Assembly: GCA_001804785.1 (NCBI GenBank)
Contig: MHBG01000076.1
Location: 1,446-65,445 of the forward strand
Reading direction: 5' to 3'
Length of the DNA stretch: 64,000 bases
From: Lentisphaerae bacterium GWF2_45_14
GTDB taxonomy: Bacteria > Verrucomicrobiota > Lentisphaeria > Victivallales > GWF2-45-14
The notes beneath the pieces are model-generated. The model worked only from the letters and a program-made list of their open reading frames with translations. It was not told where the DNA came from and ran no database searches. The position numbers and the translations under genes were made by a program. This document shows, piece by piece, positions 44,873 through 54,289 of this stretch (position 1 is the stretch's first letter; every line of letters begins with the position of its first letter).

Positions 44873-45287
44873 ATTGACGCTTGGGATCAGTGTAGATTGA
44901 GCCGCAGTTGGGACAGCGGCTTTCGCTAATCCTGTAGTCAATATACTGCTTGTTGGTCATGTCCTTTATTCCGGTAATCTCGTTGGGCTTGAGACGCTTG
45001 AGCGGAAACTCAAAGTCGCATTCAATACACTTGTACGTATACTGTATCTCGCCTTTGCAGGATGGACATGAGCTTTTTTCGATATCACCGATGCTGACAG
45101 ACTCTCTTTTTTTGCAGTTTCTGCATGTAACCGGCCTGATTCTTGTTGGAACATCCTCATCCTGAAAAAACAAAGGAAGAAAGACAGCGAGCATTATGAG
45201 AATGAGGACAGCCAACGCGATTACGTCCAGCAGTCTTCTGTTTCTGAGCAGAAGAGAAGCTTTGTTTTTTATTTCGGTCAGGGCCAT
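44871..45287 (-). CDS. Membrane-anchored zinc-ribbon protein
   Basis: The 138-residue protein has one membrane helix (LDVIALAVLILIMLAVFLPL, about residues 20-40). Three Cys-x2-Cys pairs follow: TCRNCKKR, SCPSCKGE and KCIECDFE, with a fourth at the C-terminus (RCPNCGSI). These could build two zinc ribbons on one side of the membrane. The family is not recognised. Two other zinc-ribbon proteins lie in this window (near 6.5 kb and 53.7 kb), though without clear sequence identity. Confidence 0.7.
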   Translation of the reverse strand: MALTEIKNKASLLLRNRRLLDVIALAVLILIMLAVFLPLFFQDEDVPTRIRPVTCRNCKKRESVSIGDIEKSSCPSCKGEIQYTYKCIECDFEFPLKRLKPNEITGIKDMTNKQYIDYRISESRCPNCGSIYTDPKRQ

Positions 45288-45344
45288 AATATTTTTCCTC
45301 CGTGGGATGAATATACATAAAGGGATTTATTAATTCAATACGCC

Positions 45345-45373
45345 TTGACAAAATTTTGCTTTTTGGCTATAAT
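45345..45373 (+). promoter_or_regulatory. Perfect consensus promoter for the pseudopilin gene
   Basis: TTGACA (45345-45350), a 17-base spacer and TATAAT (45368-45373) match the sigma-70 consensus exactly. The -10 ends 18 bases before ATG 45392, with AGGAGG (45380-45385) between them. The predicted leader is therefore only about a dozen bases and consists mostly of the ribosome site. Confidence 0.85.
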
Positions 45374-45391
45374 GGTATTAGGAGGTGTGTT

Positions 45392-46063
45392 ATGACCAAG
45401 AGGGTTCTTAGTCTTCGTTTTTTTACTCTTATTGAACTGTTCATGGCAATAGTCGTCGTTCTTATACTGATAGGGGTGCTTGTGCCCAGGCTTGCGAGGG
45501 CGAGGGAGTACGCACGCCAGAAATACTGCATGAACAACATGAGTCAAATAGCCCTTGCCTTCCAAACCTATATTCAGGACAACAATAATGACATGCCTCC
45601 GTCAATGTATTGGCTGACCGATCTTTCGGTGGTTTATGATGCGGCAAAAGACCTCAAGCTCTACAAATGCCCGAGCAGCACCACAGCTTATATGGAATCA
45701 CCCTCGCAGATGTACCAGAGAACAGAAGCAGAATTTACGGCAAACTGGAAGAATTGCGACTATTATCTGACAGGAACGATGAAAGATATCGAACTCAGAA
45801 ACAGCATCTTCAACGAAGGATTGGGTAACAACGCCTATCATTTTGACATGAGCAACCCTGGCAGAATAACCCAGTCAGTTGTAGCTGCGAAAATAAACGA
45901 CGAGAGGCTCATTTATGAGAGAAATTATTACAGCCACTTCAAATCTTTCAATGTTATAGATATAGCCGACAGGCACTATGAGGTTGAAAAGAATGGTTTT
46001 ACGAAGTACTGGACTCTCGATGAAAGAGGCTGGATAGAAATCTCCCTTGATGCGTTCCCATAG
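45392..46063 (+). CDS. Type II/IV pseudopilin (DUF1559-like)
   Basis: The N-terminus (RFFTLIELFMAIVVVLILIG) is a type IV pilin-like signal with Glu at position +5 and a long hydrophobic helix. The residue before the mature Phe is Phe rather than the usual Gly, as is common among Lentisphaerota pseudopilins. The globular part has CMNNMSQIALAFQTYIQDNN and CPSS, as in DUF1559-type proteins. ATG 45392 is set by the strong AGGAGG site, giving 223 residues. No assembly ATPase or prepilin peptidase is nearby. Confidence 0.85.
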   Translation: MTKRVLSLRFFTLIELFMAIVVVLILIGVLVPRLARAREYARQKYCMNNMSQIALAFQTYIQDNNNDMPPSMYWLTDLSVVYDAAKDLKLYKCPSSTTAYMESPSQMYQRTEAEFTANWKNCDYYLTGTMKDIELRNSIFNEGLGNNAYHFDMSNPGRITQSVVAAKINDERLIYERNYYSHFKSFNVIDIADRHYEVEKNGFTKYWTLDERGWIEISLDAFP

Positions 46064-46185
46064 AGTAAAAGGCTTTCCCAAAAATATCGCCCGCCAAAAA
46101 AATGTCCTCTTCCTGAAATTCCGTCGTGGCATACGTTCTGCGCGGATGTATTGTGAATAACTCAACAAATCAGGAGCTGGAACTT

Positions 46186-46854
46186 ATGAAGACCATCAGG
46201 CTATTTCAAGCCGGAATACTTATTATAGGCACACTGACACTGTGTTTTAGGCTAGCCGCCGACAATCAGTCGGACATCACCGCGATTACAGCGCAGATAA
46301 AAGAGCTGAATGAACGAACAAAGGAAATTGAGAAGAAAATTGTCGAAAAAGTATACGCGATGAAGGGAACTGTCGATAATTACAGCAATTCTGAAAAAGA
46401 ACTGAAGGGCTTTAACGGACTTGGCAAGATAGAAGTTCTACAGTTGAAGGCCGACAGGTTTGCCGTAGAACGCGAGGCCAGGACCATAATCGACAAAGAA
46501 CTCAACGATATGATTACACTTATCCGCCAGTGGGAAGAGGTCAAAACGCAGATAAAAGAAAACAAGAAACTGCTTTCGCTCAGGCAAAAGATCATTGAGC
46601 TTGAAACAAATGTAAAAGATGAAAAGGCCGTCATTCAGCTGAATAAAGAAAATATAGAATACTACGAAGTCAAGAACGATGCCACGCTTAAGCAGATAAG
46701 CGGACTGCCGGAAGTTTATGGAAACACCGCGGCTTGGAGATATCTGCTTGACGCGAACAAGGACAAAATAAAAGAATCCACCGAAACCATAAAAAAGGGT
46801 ACAGTTCTTATCGTACCCAATCTCAGGGAAGAAAATGAATTCGGCGATCTCTGA
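46186..46854 (+). CDS. Exported coiled-coil protein with LysM-like C-terminus
   Basis: A signal peptide (LFQAGILIIGTLTLCFRLAA) is followed by a long helical coiled-coil region (about residues 30-160, rich in Glu and Lys with ITAQIKELNERTKEIEKKI). The C-terminus (YEVKNDATLKQISGLPEVYG, then AWRYLLDANKDKI and GTVLIVP) has the LysM pattern: an initial turn, W..L..AN..I and a closing G..L.VP. LysM domains bind peptidoglycan. ATG 46186 is chosen for its AGGAG site and signal peptide, giving 222 residues. It begins a run of six tightly packed genes. Confidence 0.7.
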   Translation: MKTIRLFQAGILIIGTLTLCFRLAADNQSDITAITAQIKELNERTKEIEKKIVEKVYAMKGTVDNYSNSEKELKGFNGLGKIEVLQLKADRFAVEREARTIIDKELNDMITLIRQWEEVKTQIKENKKLLSLRQKIIELETNVKDEKAVIQLNKENIEYYEVKNDATLKQISGLPEVYGNTAAWRYLLDANKDKIKESTETIKKGTVLIVPNLREENEFGDL

Positions 46855-46872
46855 CGGAAAAGGAGCAAACTT

Positions 46873-47313
46873 GTGAAAGAAAACAAGGGAGATATACTTA
46901 TAGTCGATGACGATCCGCTCGTCCTTATGAACTATATGGACATTCTTTCGGATTCCGGCTACAATACGTCAGGAGCTGCAAACCTTTCACAGGCATGGAA
47001 TGCCTTGAAAGCCCGCGCGTTTGACCTTGTAATATGTGACAATGACCTTCCAGACGGAAAAGGCACCGAGCTGATTGCAAGGCTGAACGGCTCCGAAATG
47101 AATATTCCTGTAATATATCTTTCCGCGGCGCTCAACTCTCATCTTGAGAACGTGGCAAAACTTAAATCCGTCAAAAAGGTCTTGACGAAACCGGCCGCGC
47201 CGGAATTGCTTTTGGAGTCTGTAGAGGAGTTCAAGCTCATGGCAAGGGCAGAGATAAAGTATCCGAAACTGATAGGGGACGAGGAAAGAAAAATGCTTTT
47301 GGAGGATTTCTGA
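46873..47313 (+). CDS. Stand-alone receiver-domain response regulator
   Basis: The 146-residue product is almost entirely a CheY-like receiver. Acidic residues D12-D14 bind metal, D56 in VICDNDLPDG is the phosphoacceptor, Ser in IYLSAALN replaces the usual switch Thr/Ser position and KVLTKPA supplies the conserved Lys. About 25 residues follow without a DNA-binding or enzymatic domain. GTG 46873 has AGGAG seven bases upstream. It lies between an exported LysM-like protein and a membrane TPR protein, so it may be a phosphorelay or output adapter. The partner kinase may be the one encoded four genes on. Confidence 0.9.
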   Translation: MKENKGDILIVDDDPLVLMNYMDILSDSGYNTSGAANLSQAWNALKARAFDLVICDNDLPDGKGTELIARLNGSEMNIPVIYLSAALNSHLENVAKLKSVKKVLTKPAAPELLLESVEEFKLMARAEIKYPKLIGDEERKMLLEDF

Positions 47314-49868
47314 TGCCAAATTTCTTAAAATCTGTTTTCAGCAGGAAAGTCCTTATATACTTTCTTGTTTTCGTTATGGCATCGTTGCTGGCATTCCTAA
47401 TCATCAAAGGCGTCTTGAATTCGGAGACGATTTACCGTGAATTTCTGCAGAAATACGAAGGACAGAACCTTCAGGAAATAGAAAACAAACTTCTGCGCCT
47501 TGAGCGCGATGCCAAGACATCCAAGATAAACAGCGCGATGCAGGCGCTCAGTGTTCTCAGCGACGAAGTTCTTAGCCGTGACCAGAGCAGACGCCGTTAC
47601 GAGATAATGGGGGATATTAATCTGCTGTACTTCAAGAATCCAGCGAAGGCCGATGACAAAGAGTATTACTTCGACATGTCTGTAAAGTTCTACAAAAAAG
47701 CTCTGAGCTATACAGACGGCGAACTTCAGAAAAACCTTCTGATAAGAAGAATCGCCGAGGTTTACATGAATAACGGGGAATGGGCGAGAGCGCTTGAGAT
47801 GTTCCGTCGGTCCGAAACGGTAAAAATGCTGCCGGAGGAGCGCTGGAAACTCAGGATAAAAATGGCGGAATGCTGTTTGAAACTGAAGAAATATTATGAG
47901 GCGCTTCAAATACTTGACCAGATTGCGGATGAGTCAAAAGAAGATCTGTCGATATGGGGAAAGGCTCTGAGAGAAGAGGCCGACATAAAACTGTCAGCAA
48001 GTACCGATACGAGCATTTTGGAGTCGATATTGAGTGATGAGGAAAGCCTGAGAGATGGCGGTGGCACCCAGAAGATAACAGAACCTGAAGTCACGGCAGA
48101 ACCCAAAGCAGGCACGGCAGCGGATCGGAAAGAAGAGGAAAACTCCGGAATATTAGAAAAGAACGAGAAGCAGGCCTCGGAGAAAGAAGCTTCCTTGCGC
48201 AGACAAAAGGAAAATCGCCTCACAGAGTTGAAACTGCGGCTGAGAAAAGAAGCAATATCCGACTACAATGAGCTTATTAAACAGCTCCCTGAGCTCAACA
48301 TAGAAGCATCCCGTGCGAGAATAGGCATATTGAAATGTTATATCATCGACGGGGACACCAAAAACGCATATGCAATCGCCAATAAAATACACGCTTCCTC
48401 ATGCCCGGCATATGATAAAGCCGACGCACTGATACTCCTGTCGGAACTGGAAGAGAAAAACGGGAATCTGAGAAGCGCGATAGAAATCCTTAGGAAATGC
48501 TATGACAGTTATCAAAAAACTCCCCTCAGGACAGAAATGCTGCTTCGGCTGTACAATCTTTACAAGAACGAAAAAATCCAGAACTACGAGGCAGCCTTCG
48601 AGACGGCAAAAATACTCTTTATTGAAAAACCTGAGGAATATGCCGTAAAATCGATTATCAGCGACTTTACCTACGGGCGCGACAATCTGATAAGCAAGCT
48701 TACCGCGTCCGGGGATAAACAACTTATAAAAAGCTACCTGGACAACATCAAAATCATGCTTGATTACGTTAAGCGCAATGCGCCTCAGATATGGAAGAAC
48801 ACCATAAATGACGCGTCCTTTATATCAGCAAACCTGCTTTTTATCTCGGAGGACTATAAAAAGGCCTCGGAGGCTCTTGAAAAATGCATGAACATTCCCA
48901 AAAATCCGCCCGCGCTTCAGGAAAAAATTTATTACCTGGACATGCTCTGTTCAATCAAGGGTAAAGACGCCCCGCCGGTAATAACGGCAAGAGCGAAACG
49001 CTATCTTGACAAATTCCCGGAAGGTCCCAATTACAAAAAATCCCTCGCCGCCCAGTTACAGGCCTATTACGACATGGGAATGTATAAAGAAGCCATCAAT
49101 ACCGCCAAAAAGATATATGTTGACGAACTCAACACATCGAAGAAGAAAATTGACGATTCTTCCAACAAGGCGCTCTGGCTGCGAACAGTCGCCTTTATCG
49201 GGGAATGTTACCAAAAGACCGGGGATTATGACAGGGCGAACAAAATAATAAGGGCCTACGCGAACACGCTTCTGAATGAGTCCTACGCTCCAGAAGTCTT
49301 CCTTTCGTGGTCAAAAACGGCGGAAAAGATGGGTCAGCCTTACGAAGCGTCCAGAAGAATAGACGTAGTCCTGCCCAAGACCATGGACCAGGATGAAAAG
49401 GCAAAGCTACTGGTGGCACAGTATTTGCTAAAACTTAAAATCGGAAAGATCAGGGATTACTTCAGAGCTAGGATGCTTCTGGAAAAACTGGAGGCAAGCC
49501 GAAAGATAAGCCCCGATCTTAAAAAAGAGTTAATAAAGGAACTTATACAGAGCATGCTGAGCCACAGTTTAGAAAACGGGCGAAAAGAGGAATTCAACGA
49601 ACTTCTCGACTACTCCCTCAAGAATTATAAGGACGAACTATGGCCCGAGTTCTGGGTGCTTCACTCACTGACCCCTCTCTTCGGAACAGAAGAGCTGGAG
49701 TCAATAAGCAGAAAGCACCGCAGCGCGCTCCAGGGCGATTTCGGAAAAAACGCAAAGGACACCGAAACCGTGAAGTTCATAAGTACACAGCTCAGTCTTA
49801 TAGATGATTTCGTAAACATTCAGGACAAGGCAAAAAAATTTGAAACCGAAAGGGGATTGGGAAAATGA
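47313..49868 (+). CDS. Large membrane-anchored TPR-like repeat protein
   Basis: The 851-residue protein has one N-terminal membrane helix (VLIYFLVFVMASLLAFLIIKG, about residues 12-32). Nearly all the rest is helical TPR-like repeats, for example IAEVYMNNGEWARALEMFRRS and GECYQKTGDYDRANKIIRAY. A highly charged low-complexity segment of about 80 residues interrupts them (about 225-305, Glu/Lys-rich). The orientation suggests a periplasmic repeat domain, but the acidic-basic linker leaves this open. The start overlaps the receiver stop by one base (TGATG). No family function is recognised. Confidence 0.8.
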   Translation: MPNFLKSVFSRKVLIYFLVFVMASLLAFLIIKGVLNSETIYREFLQKYEGQNLQEIENKLLRLERDAKTSKINSAMQALSVLSDEVLSRDQSRRRYEIMGDINLLYFKNPAKADDKEYYFDMSVKFYKKALSYTDGELQKNLLIRRIAEVYMNNGEWARALEMFRRSETVKMLPEERWKLRIKMAECCLKLKKYYEALQILDQIADESKEDLSIWGKALREEADIKLSASTDTSILESILSDEESLRDGGGTQKITEPEVTAEPKAGTAADRKEEENSGILEKNEKQASEKEASLRRQKENRLTELKLRLRKEAISDYNELIKQLPELNIEASRARIGILKCYIIDGDTKNAYAIANKIHASSCPAYDKADALILLSELEEKNGNLRSAIEILRKCYDSYQKTPLRTEMLLRLYNLYKNEKIQNYEAAFETAKILFIEKPEEYAVKSIISDFTYGRDNLISKLTASGDKQLIKSYLDNIKIMLDYVKRNAPQIWKNTINDASFISANLLFISEDYKKASEALEKCMNIPKNPPALQEKIYYLDMLCSIKGKDAPPVITARAKRYLDKFPEGPNYKKSLAAQLQAYYDMGMYKEAINTAKKIYVDELNTSKKKIDDSSNKALWLRTVAFIGECYQKTGDYDRANKIIRAYANTLLNESYAPEVFLSWSKTAEKMGQPYEASRRIDVVLPKTMDQDEKAKLLVAQYLLKLKIGKIRDYFRARMLLEKLEASRKISPDLKKELIKELIQSMLSHSLENGRKEEFNELLDYSLKNYKDELWPEFWVLHSLTPLFGTEELESISRKHRSALQGDFGKNAKDTETVKFISTQLSLIDDFVNIQDKAKKFETERGLGK

Positions 49869-50497
49869 ACGAGCTTGCAGGAGTAATCCGCCACCAGATA
49901 GAAAATTGCAAAAATCTACTTTGCGTATTTCAGGATGAGAGGAAGACATATCAGGAAAAAAGACAGCTCGGGACACGCGATGTGATGGAAATATTGAAAA
50001 AGAAAAAACAGATATTTGACGTATTCGAGCAACAGCACGCGCTGCTCAAAGAAATAGGCGAAGCACCGGACAATGAGGAAGTCAGGGCCGGCAAAAAAGA
50101 ATTGCTCAGCGATTTAAGCGCAGTCATCGAACAAGTGCTCGTAATAGACCATGAAAACGAAAAGCTTTTAAGAGAGCAGATGTCTTCGCGTTCGGCAATT
50201 TCATCAAATTCGGCTTCGTTCTCAAGGGAAAGACCCGCGCTTCAACGTCAGCTTCCATTTGTTCCAGGGCAGAATGCTTTCAGAATAATGGCAGCAAAAC
50301 CCACAGCCGTGGAAGTGCTGGCCAAGCCGTCAATACCGGAAACAGCGCAGCCAAAACAGCCTGAATCCGTCAGGTTTCCTGTTCTCTCGGCCGCGACACT
50401 TTCAACAACTGACGTAATCAGGGCGAGGCCAAAATCACAGCTTAGAAATTACGCACAGGCTGCCCAGATACTACAGTTTTCACCCAAATATGCCTGA
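49865..50497 (+). CDS. FlgN-like helical protein
   Basis: The first 110 residues form two long helices with a FlgN-like pattern (NCKNLLCVFQDERKTYQEKR, then MEILKKKKQIFDVFEQQHALL). FlgN proteins are flagellar export chaperones. The remaining 100 residues are Pro/Ser/Ala-rich and probably disordered. No flagellar structural gene is in the window, so a flagellar role is not established. The ATG overlaps the TPR gene stop (ATGA) and its stop overlaps the kinase start by eight bases. Confidence 0.55.
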   Translation: MNELAGVIRHQIENCKNLLCVFQDERKTYQEKRQLGTRDVMEILKKKKQIFDVFEQQHALLKEIGEAPDNEEVRAGKKELLSDLSAVIEQVLVIDHENEKLLREQMSSRSAISSNSASFSRERPALQRQLPFVPGQNAFRIMAAKPTAVEVLAKPSIPETAQPKQPESVRFPVLSAATLSTTDVIRARPKSQLRNYAQAAQILQFSPKYA

Positions 50498-51722
50498 CAA
50501 GCCCAAACAAATTGTAGTTGAAGTACCGGAAAGCACCACGCTCTCCCTGGAGAAGGCGTTTCAGCTCTTTATTGAACAGAGCGAAATGCTCGAAAAATCA
50601 CATATTGAGTTACAGGAAAGGCTCAACGAGACAAATCTGCACCTTGAGGACAAAAACAAGGAACTTGCCCGCAGGATTGAAGAAGTCGAACGCATAAAGG
50701 AAAAGCTTTCAGGGATTATAGAATCAATAACCGACGCGGTCTTCCTTCTCTCCGGAGACAACCAGACGGAAGCCGCGAACCAGTCTGCATCCGCCCTCGT
50801 AAAAAAACTGCATGAATCGGGAAAAGAACTCCTTAAACTCTCACCACTGGCGGAGTTCCTTGAAAAAAGACAGACCGTCAAGGACAGGAATCTCGAAATA
50901 GAAATAGATTGCAAAAAATTTTATTATCTTCTCTCCATCCTCCCCGTATCGGGAGACGGAACGAGTAGGCTCGCAGGTGCCAAGATTGTTGTCATCAAAG
51001 ATGTTACAGAATACAGAAAACTTCAGGACCATGTAAACCGCGAAGACAGGATGGCGGCGTTGGGTAAAGTCGCGGCGAGTGTTGCCCACGAAATAAGAAA
51101 TCCGCTTTCTGCGATAGAGGGCTTCGCAATGCTGCTTGAACGTGATCTAAAAGACACCCCGAACGCTCAGAGATTGGCAAGCAAGACAGTTTATGCCGCG
51201 CGCCAGCTTAACTCCGTTGTCAGCAATCTCCTAAACTACACCCGCGAAATAAAGCCCCACAAGATGCCCTGCGAGCTCAACATGCAGATAAAGGATGCTC
51301 TCGACTTCATAAGCCCGATGGCGTCCGACCAGAAAGTCGAAATAAGACTTGAGCTTTGCGATAAGCCGCTTCACGTTCTGTTTGACCCGGTGCAATTCAA
51401 ACAGGTGATAACCAATATAGGAATAAACGGCGTGGAGGCCTGTCCGCGTGCCTCCGGTGGATGGCTCGAAATAAGAACTGGGCGCGAAGACGATTACGCC
51501 GTAATAGAAATAATCGACAATGGGGAAGGTATCCCCGATAACAGGAAAAAACAGATATTCGACCCATTCTTCACGATGAAGGATGGAGGAATCGGAATAG
51601 GCCTTTCGCTCTGCCAGAAAATAATAGAATCTCACAACGGAATCCTCTTCGAGTGTGGAAATTTCGGAAAAGGCGCGCATTTTATAATTAAACTGAGACT
51701 TGCGGAGGATGCGCGGCTGTGA
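50490..51722 (+). CDS. Soluble PAS histidine kinase
   Basis: The 410-residue kinase has an N-terminal coiled coil (about 20-75), a PAS-like sensor (about 75-175, IIESITDAVFLLSGDNQTEAAN split across the fold), then HisKA with H200 in VAHEIRNPLSAIEGF. The ATPase domain has N, G1 and G2 boxes (NIGINGVEACPR, IIDNGEGIPD and GIGIGLSLCQKIIE). No membrane helix is present, so it senses a cytoplasmic signal, as FleS/FlrB-type kinases do. The stop overlaps the next gene's GTG, which encodes the likely partner regulator. Confidence 0.93.
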   Translation: MPDKPKQIVVEVPESTTLSLEKAFQLFIEQSEMLEKSHIELQERLNETNLHLEDKNKELARRIEEVERIKEKLSGIIESITDAVFLLSGDNQTEAANQSASALVKKLHESGKELLKLSPLAEFLEKRQTVKDRNLEIEIDCKKFYYLLSILPVSGDGTSRLAGAKIVVIKDVTEYRKLQDHVNREDRMAALGKVAASVAHEIRNPLSAIEGFAMLLERDLKDTPNAQRLASKTVYAARQLNSVVSNLLNYTREIKPHKMPCELNMQIKDALDFISPMASDQKVEIRLELCDKPLHVLFDPVQFKQVITNIGINGVEACPRASGGWLEIRTGREDDYAVIEIIDNGEGIPDNRKKQIFDPFFTMKDGGIGIGLSLCQKIIESHNGILFECGNFGKGAHFIIKLRLAEDARL

Positions 51723-53134
51723 TAGACAGAATACTTATAGCTGATGACGAGTTCCTTGTAAGGCAGATGCTGGAAGAAACGGCATCGCGAAGGAATGTGG
51801 AAGTCGTTTCTGCCGGGTCCGGCGAAGAGGCGATTGAACTGCTAAAGACACAGGAATTCCAAATGGCGTTCGTCGATCTCAAGATGGGCAAGCTCTCCGG
51901 GATGGACGTTCTGCGTTTCTGCAACAAAAACTCTCCGAAAATTATCTTTGTCATAATGACTGCCTATGGCACCCTGGAAACCGCCATAGACGCCATGAAG
52001 CTCGGCGCCTTCGATTTCGTCATAAAGCCATTCTCTCCCGACCAGATGGATATCCTGATAGAAAAGGCGCGACTCTGGCTTCAGATGAATGAGCGCGGTC
52101 AGTATTTCCAGAAAGAAATTTCAGTATCCGGCGGCGGCTTCACGGCAAAGACAATCGGCGAATCCCAGGAAATGCGGGAGGTCAGACGCCTCCTGGAAAG
52201 GGTAGCTCCGACGGATGCGACAGTCCTTATAACCGGCGAAAGCGGAACAGGCAAAGAACTCATAGCATCTGAAATATTCAAACTTTCCGACCCGATGGAG
52301 AAAAAACCTTACATCAGAATGAATTGTGCCGCAGTGCCTGAAAATCTGCTTGAAAGCGAACTCTTCGGACACGAAAAAGGATCCTTCACCGGGGCATCCG
52401 AACGGCGAGTGGGCCGTTTCGAACTTGCGGACGGCGGAACTCTGCTCCTCGATGAAATAGGTGAGATATCTCAGAATATGCAGTCAAAGCTCCTGAGAGT
52501 GCTCCAGGAATCCGAGTTTGAGCGGGTTGGCGGAAGTAAAACAATCAAAGTCAATGTAAGAATAATAGCGACAACAAACCGGAACCTCAAAGAGGAAGTC
52601 AAGAAAGGTTCTTTCCGCGAAGACCTCTATTACAGGCTCAACGTTTTCCCCATCCATCTTCCGCCACTCAGAGAAAGAGGCGGCGACGTTGTCAAAATAG
52701 CCTCATATTTTCTGGACATTCAGCAGAGGAAGCTCGGAAGACAGCTTCACTTCGATGAGTCCTCAAACAATATTATAACAAAGTATCCGTGGCCGGGAAA
52801 TATCAGAGAACTTGAAAATGTGATTGAAAGAATAGCCATCCTTGAAGACGGACCAACGATAAGCGACAAGGCTTTCCCTTCCGACATGTTGGAGGCCGCC
52901 GCAGAAATCTGGCAGCAGCCGAGCTCGGAAAAATCCGCTGGACATGAAACATTCGACATAAACGTCATAGAGCGAAATACTATCAGACGCGCACTGGCAA
53001 AGACAGGTGGCAATAAGACAAGGGCCGCCGAGCTTCTGGGATTCAACGTAAGAACTCTCAGGAACAAGCTCAACGAGTATAAAGAAAATAATCTTCTTGA
53101 CGAAGAGTTCCAGAAACTCGTATCAAACGATTGA
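51719..53134 (+). CDS. NtrC-family sigma-54-dependent response regulator
   Basis: It has three domains: a receiver with phosphoacceptor D53 (AFVDLKMGK), an AAA+ domain with Walker A GESGTGKE (173-180) and the sigma-54 contact loop GSFTGA (221-226), and a Fis-type helix-turn-helix ([20 protein letters not shown], then [10 protein letters not shown]). [13 protein letters not shown] is the Walker B region. The protein should activate sigma-54 promoters when phosphorylated by the adjacent kinase. GTG 51719 overlaps the kinase stop. The length is 471 residues. Confidence 0.95.
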   Translation: MIDRILIADDEFLVRQMLEETASRRNVEVVSAGSGEEAIELLKTQEFQMAFVDLKMGKLSGMDVLRFCNKNSPKIIFVIMTAYGTLETAIDAMKLGAFDFVIKPFSPDQMDILIEKARLWLQMNERGQYFQKEISVSGGGFTAKTIGESQEMREVRRLLERVAPTDATVLITGESGTGKELIASEIFKLSDPMEKKPYIRMNCAAVPENLLESELFGHEKGSFTGASERRVGRFELADGGTLLLDEIGEISQNMQSKLLRVLQESEFERVGGSKTIKVNVRIIATTNRNLKEEVKKGSFREDLYYRLNVFPIHLPPLRERGGDVVKIASYFLDIQQRKLGRQLHFDESSNNIITKYPWPGNIRELENVIERIAILEDGPTISDKAFPSDMLEAAAEIWQQPSSEKSAGHETFDINVIERNTIRRALAKTGGNKTRAAELLGFNVRTLRNKLNEYKENNLLDEEFQKLVSND

Positions 53135-53207
53135 CTGATTTCCGCGGCAGAAAATACATAGGCGCCACGCTCGAAAAAGGCAAAAATCTTTACTCAGCTC
53201 GCCTGAC

Positions 53208-54275
53208 TCAGAGCATCAGGCGGAAAAGATATACCGCCATCGGAAGAAGCGTCAGAGGCAGCATTATAAAACATCCGGAGGCACATCGCCTCGAAATCTC
53301 GGGTGGACTGCCCACACATTCCTCGAATATCTTAAGCAGGCCTGAATTCGCGGAAGAATGTTTAGTAAAAAGCTTTTCAGGAGGCAACGCGGATACCGCA
53401 TTGCGCCTGAGAACCCCGTCACTGTCATAGGTCAGCAGTGATGCGGGATTTGCCTGGAGCCTTGTTCCGAACCCTCTTGCGAATGCCTTCAGCGCAAAAG
53501 TCCTTATAATATCAGGGTCGAGTTTTTTATCATATACGAAATTTGAAAAGCCATCGACATAGTCAATCGCGCTGTTCATATTGTCATCCGCGATATACTT
53601 TTTAACCGCATCCCTGATATCCTGATCGCCTATATTCGCCTCTATAAATGGTAAAAGCTCTTCGTACTTGAGTTTCTCCCCTGACAGATAGAGCCGCGGG
53701 AAAGTATCCGACAATATAAATTTTCTGACGATTGCAGTTTTCAGGGAAAGCGGAAGGAGTGAAAAACTCGAAAAGAATTCCTTGAACGCACCTTCCGCTA
53801 TCGACGTTACGGTAAGGATAACATCTGAAGCCTCGAATATGGATAATGGCATTCCCGCGATATTCAGAGATTCGAGAATGGCGAGCTGTTCGGCGGTTGG
53901 CGGCATTACAGCGTTTCCGGGGGTCGGCAAGGTGTCCTTTTTTTCAGTCTCAGCCGGTACTGAGGACGCCTTTTTCCTGATGAAAAACTTAAAGCACGCA
54001 GCGCAGCGCGCCAGATACTTTTTCTCGAACTCGATATTGACAGGGGCCTCGCAAGCGGGACAAATCTCGCGGGGACCAAGCCCGTCGAATACGCGCATAG
54101 CCTCAACTTCCTGCACCAATGCGGAAGAAGCCGAAGCATCAGGCCTGTCTACGACCATGGCAAAGCACTTCGGGCATGAAAACCCTTCCGAAAACTCACT
54201 TTGCTTCGTTCTTATCTTACGTCCGCACTTAGAACAGATTACATTTAAATAAGATGTTTTTCCTGGAACATTCAT
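53208..54275 (-). CDS. Zinc-ribbon protein with C-terminal membrane helix
   Basis: The 355-residue protein begins with two treble-clef/zinc-ribbon units: CSKCGRKI with CPKC, then CPACEAPV with CAAC (cysteines within the first 95 residues). A Pro/Thr linker and an alpha-helical domain follow (about 130-320). The protein closes with a membrane helix (CFIMLPLTLLPMAVYLFRL). The family is not recognised. Its 3' end converges on the sigma-54 regulator operon. A consensus promoter lies very close to the ATG and no ribosome site is visible. Confidence 0.75.
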   Translation of the reverse strand: MNVPGKTSYLNVICSKCGRKIRTKQSEFSEGFSCPKCFAMVVDRPDASASSALVQEVEAMRVFDGLGPREICPACEAPVNIEFEKKYLARCAACFKFFIRKKASSVPAETEKKDTLPTPGNAVMPPTAEQLAILESLNIAGMPLSIFEASDVILTVTSIAEGAFKEFFSSFSLLPLSLKTAIVRKFILSDTFPRLYLSGEKLKYEELLPFIEANIGDQDIRDAVKKYIADDNMNSAIDYVDGFSNFVYDKKLDPDIIRTFALKAFARGFGTRLQANPASLLTYDSDGVLRRNAVSALPPEKLFTKHSSANSGLLKIFEECVGSPPEISRRCASGCFIMLPLTLLPMAVYLFRLML

Positions 54276-54289
54276 AATAGTAAGAGCCT

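Noticed and set aside
49865-53134. FlgN-like protein plus FleSR-like pair as proof of a flagellum
   Set aside because: No flagellar structural, export or motor gene is in the window, and the FlgN similarity is only a helical pattern.
53131-53430. 99-codon plus-strand frame starting with TTG at the end of the sigma-54 regulator gene
   Set aside because: It begins with an overlap like the other operon genes, but most of it is antisense to the zinc-ribbon gene. The product has no recognisable fold and a basic shadow-like composition.
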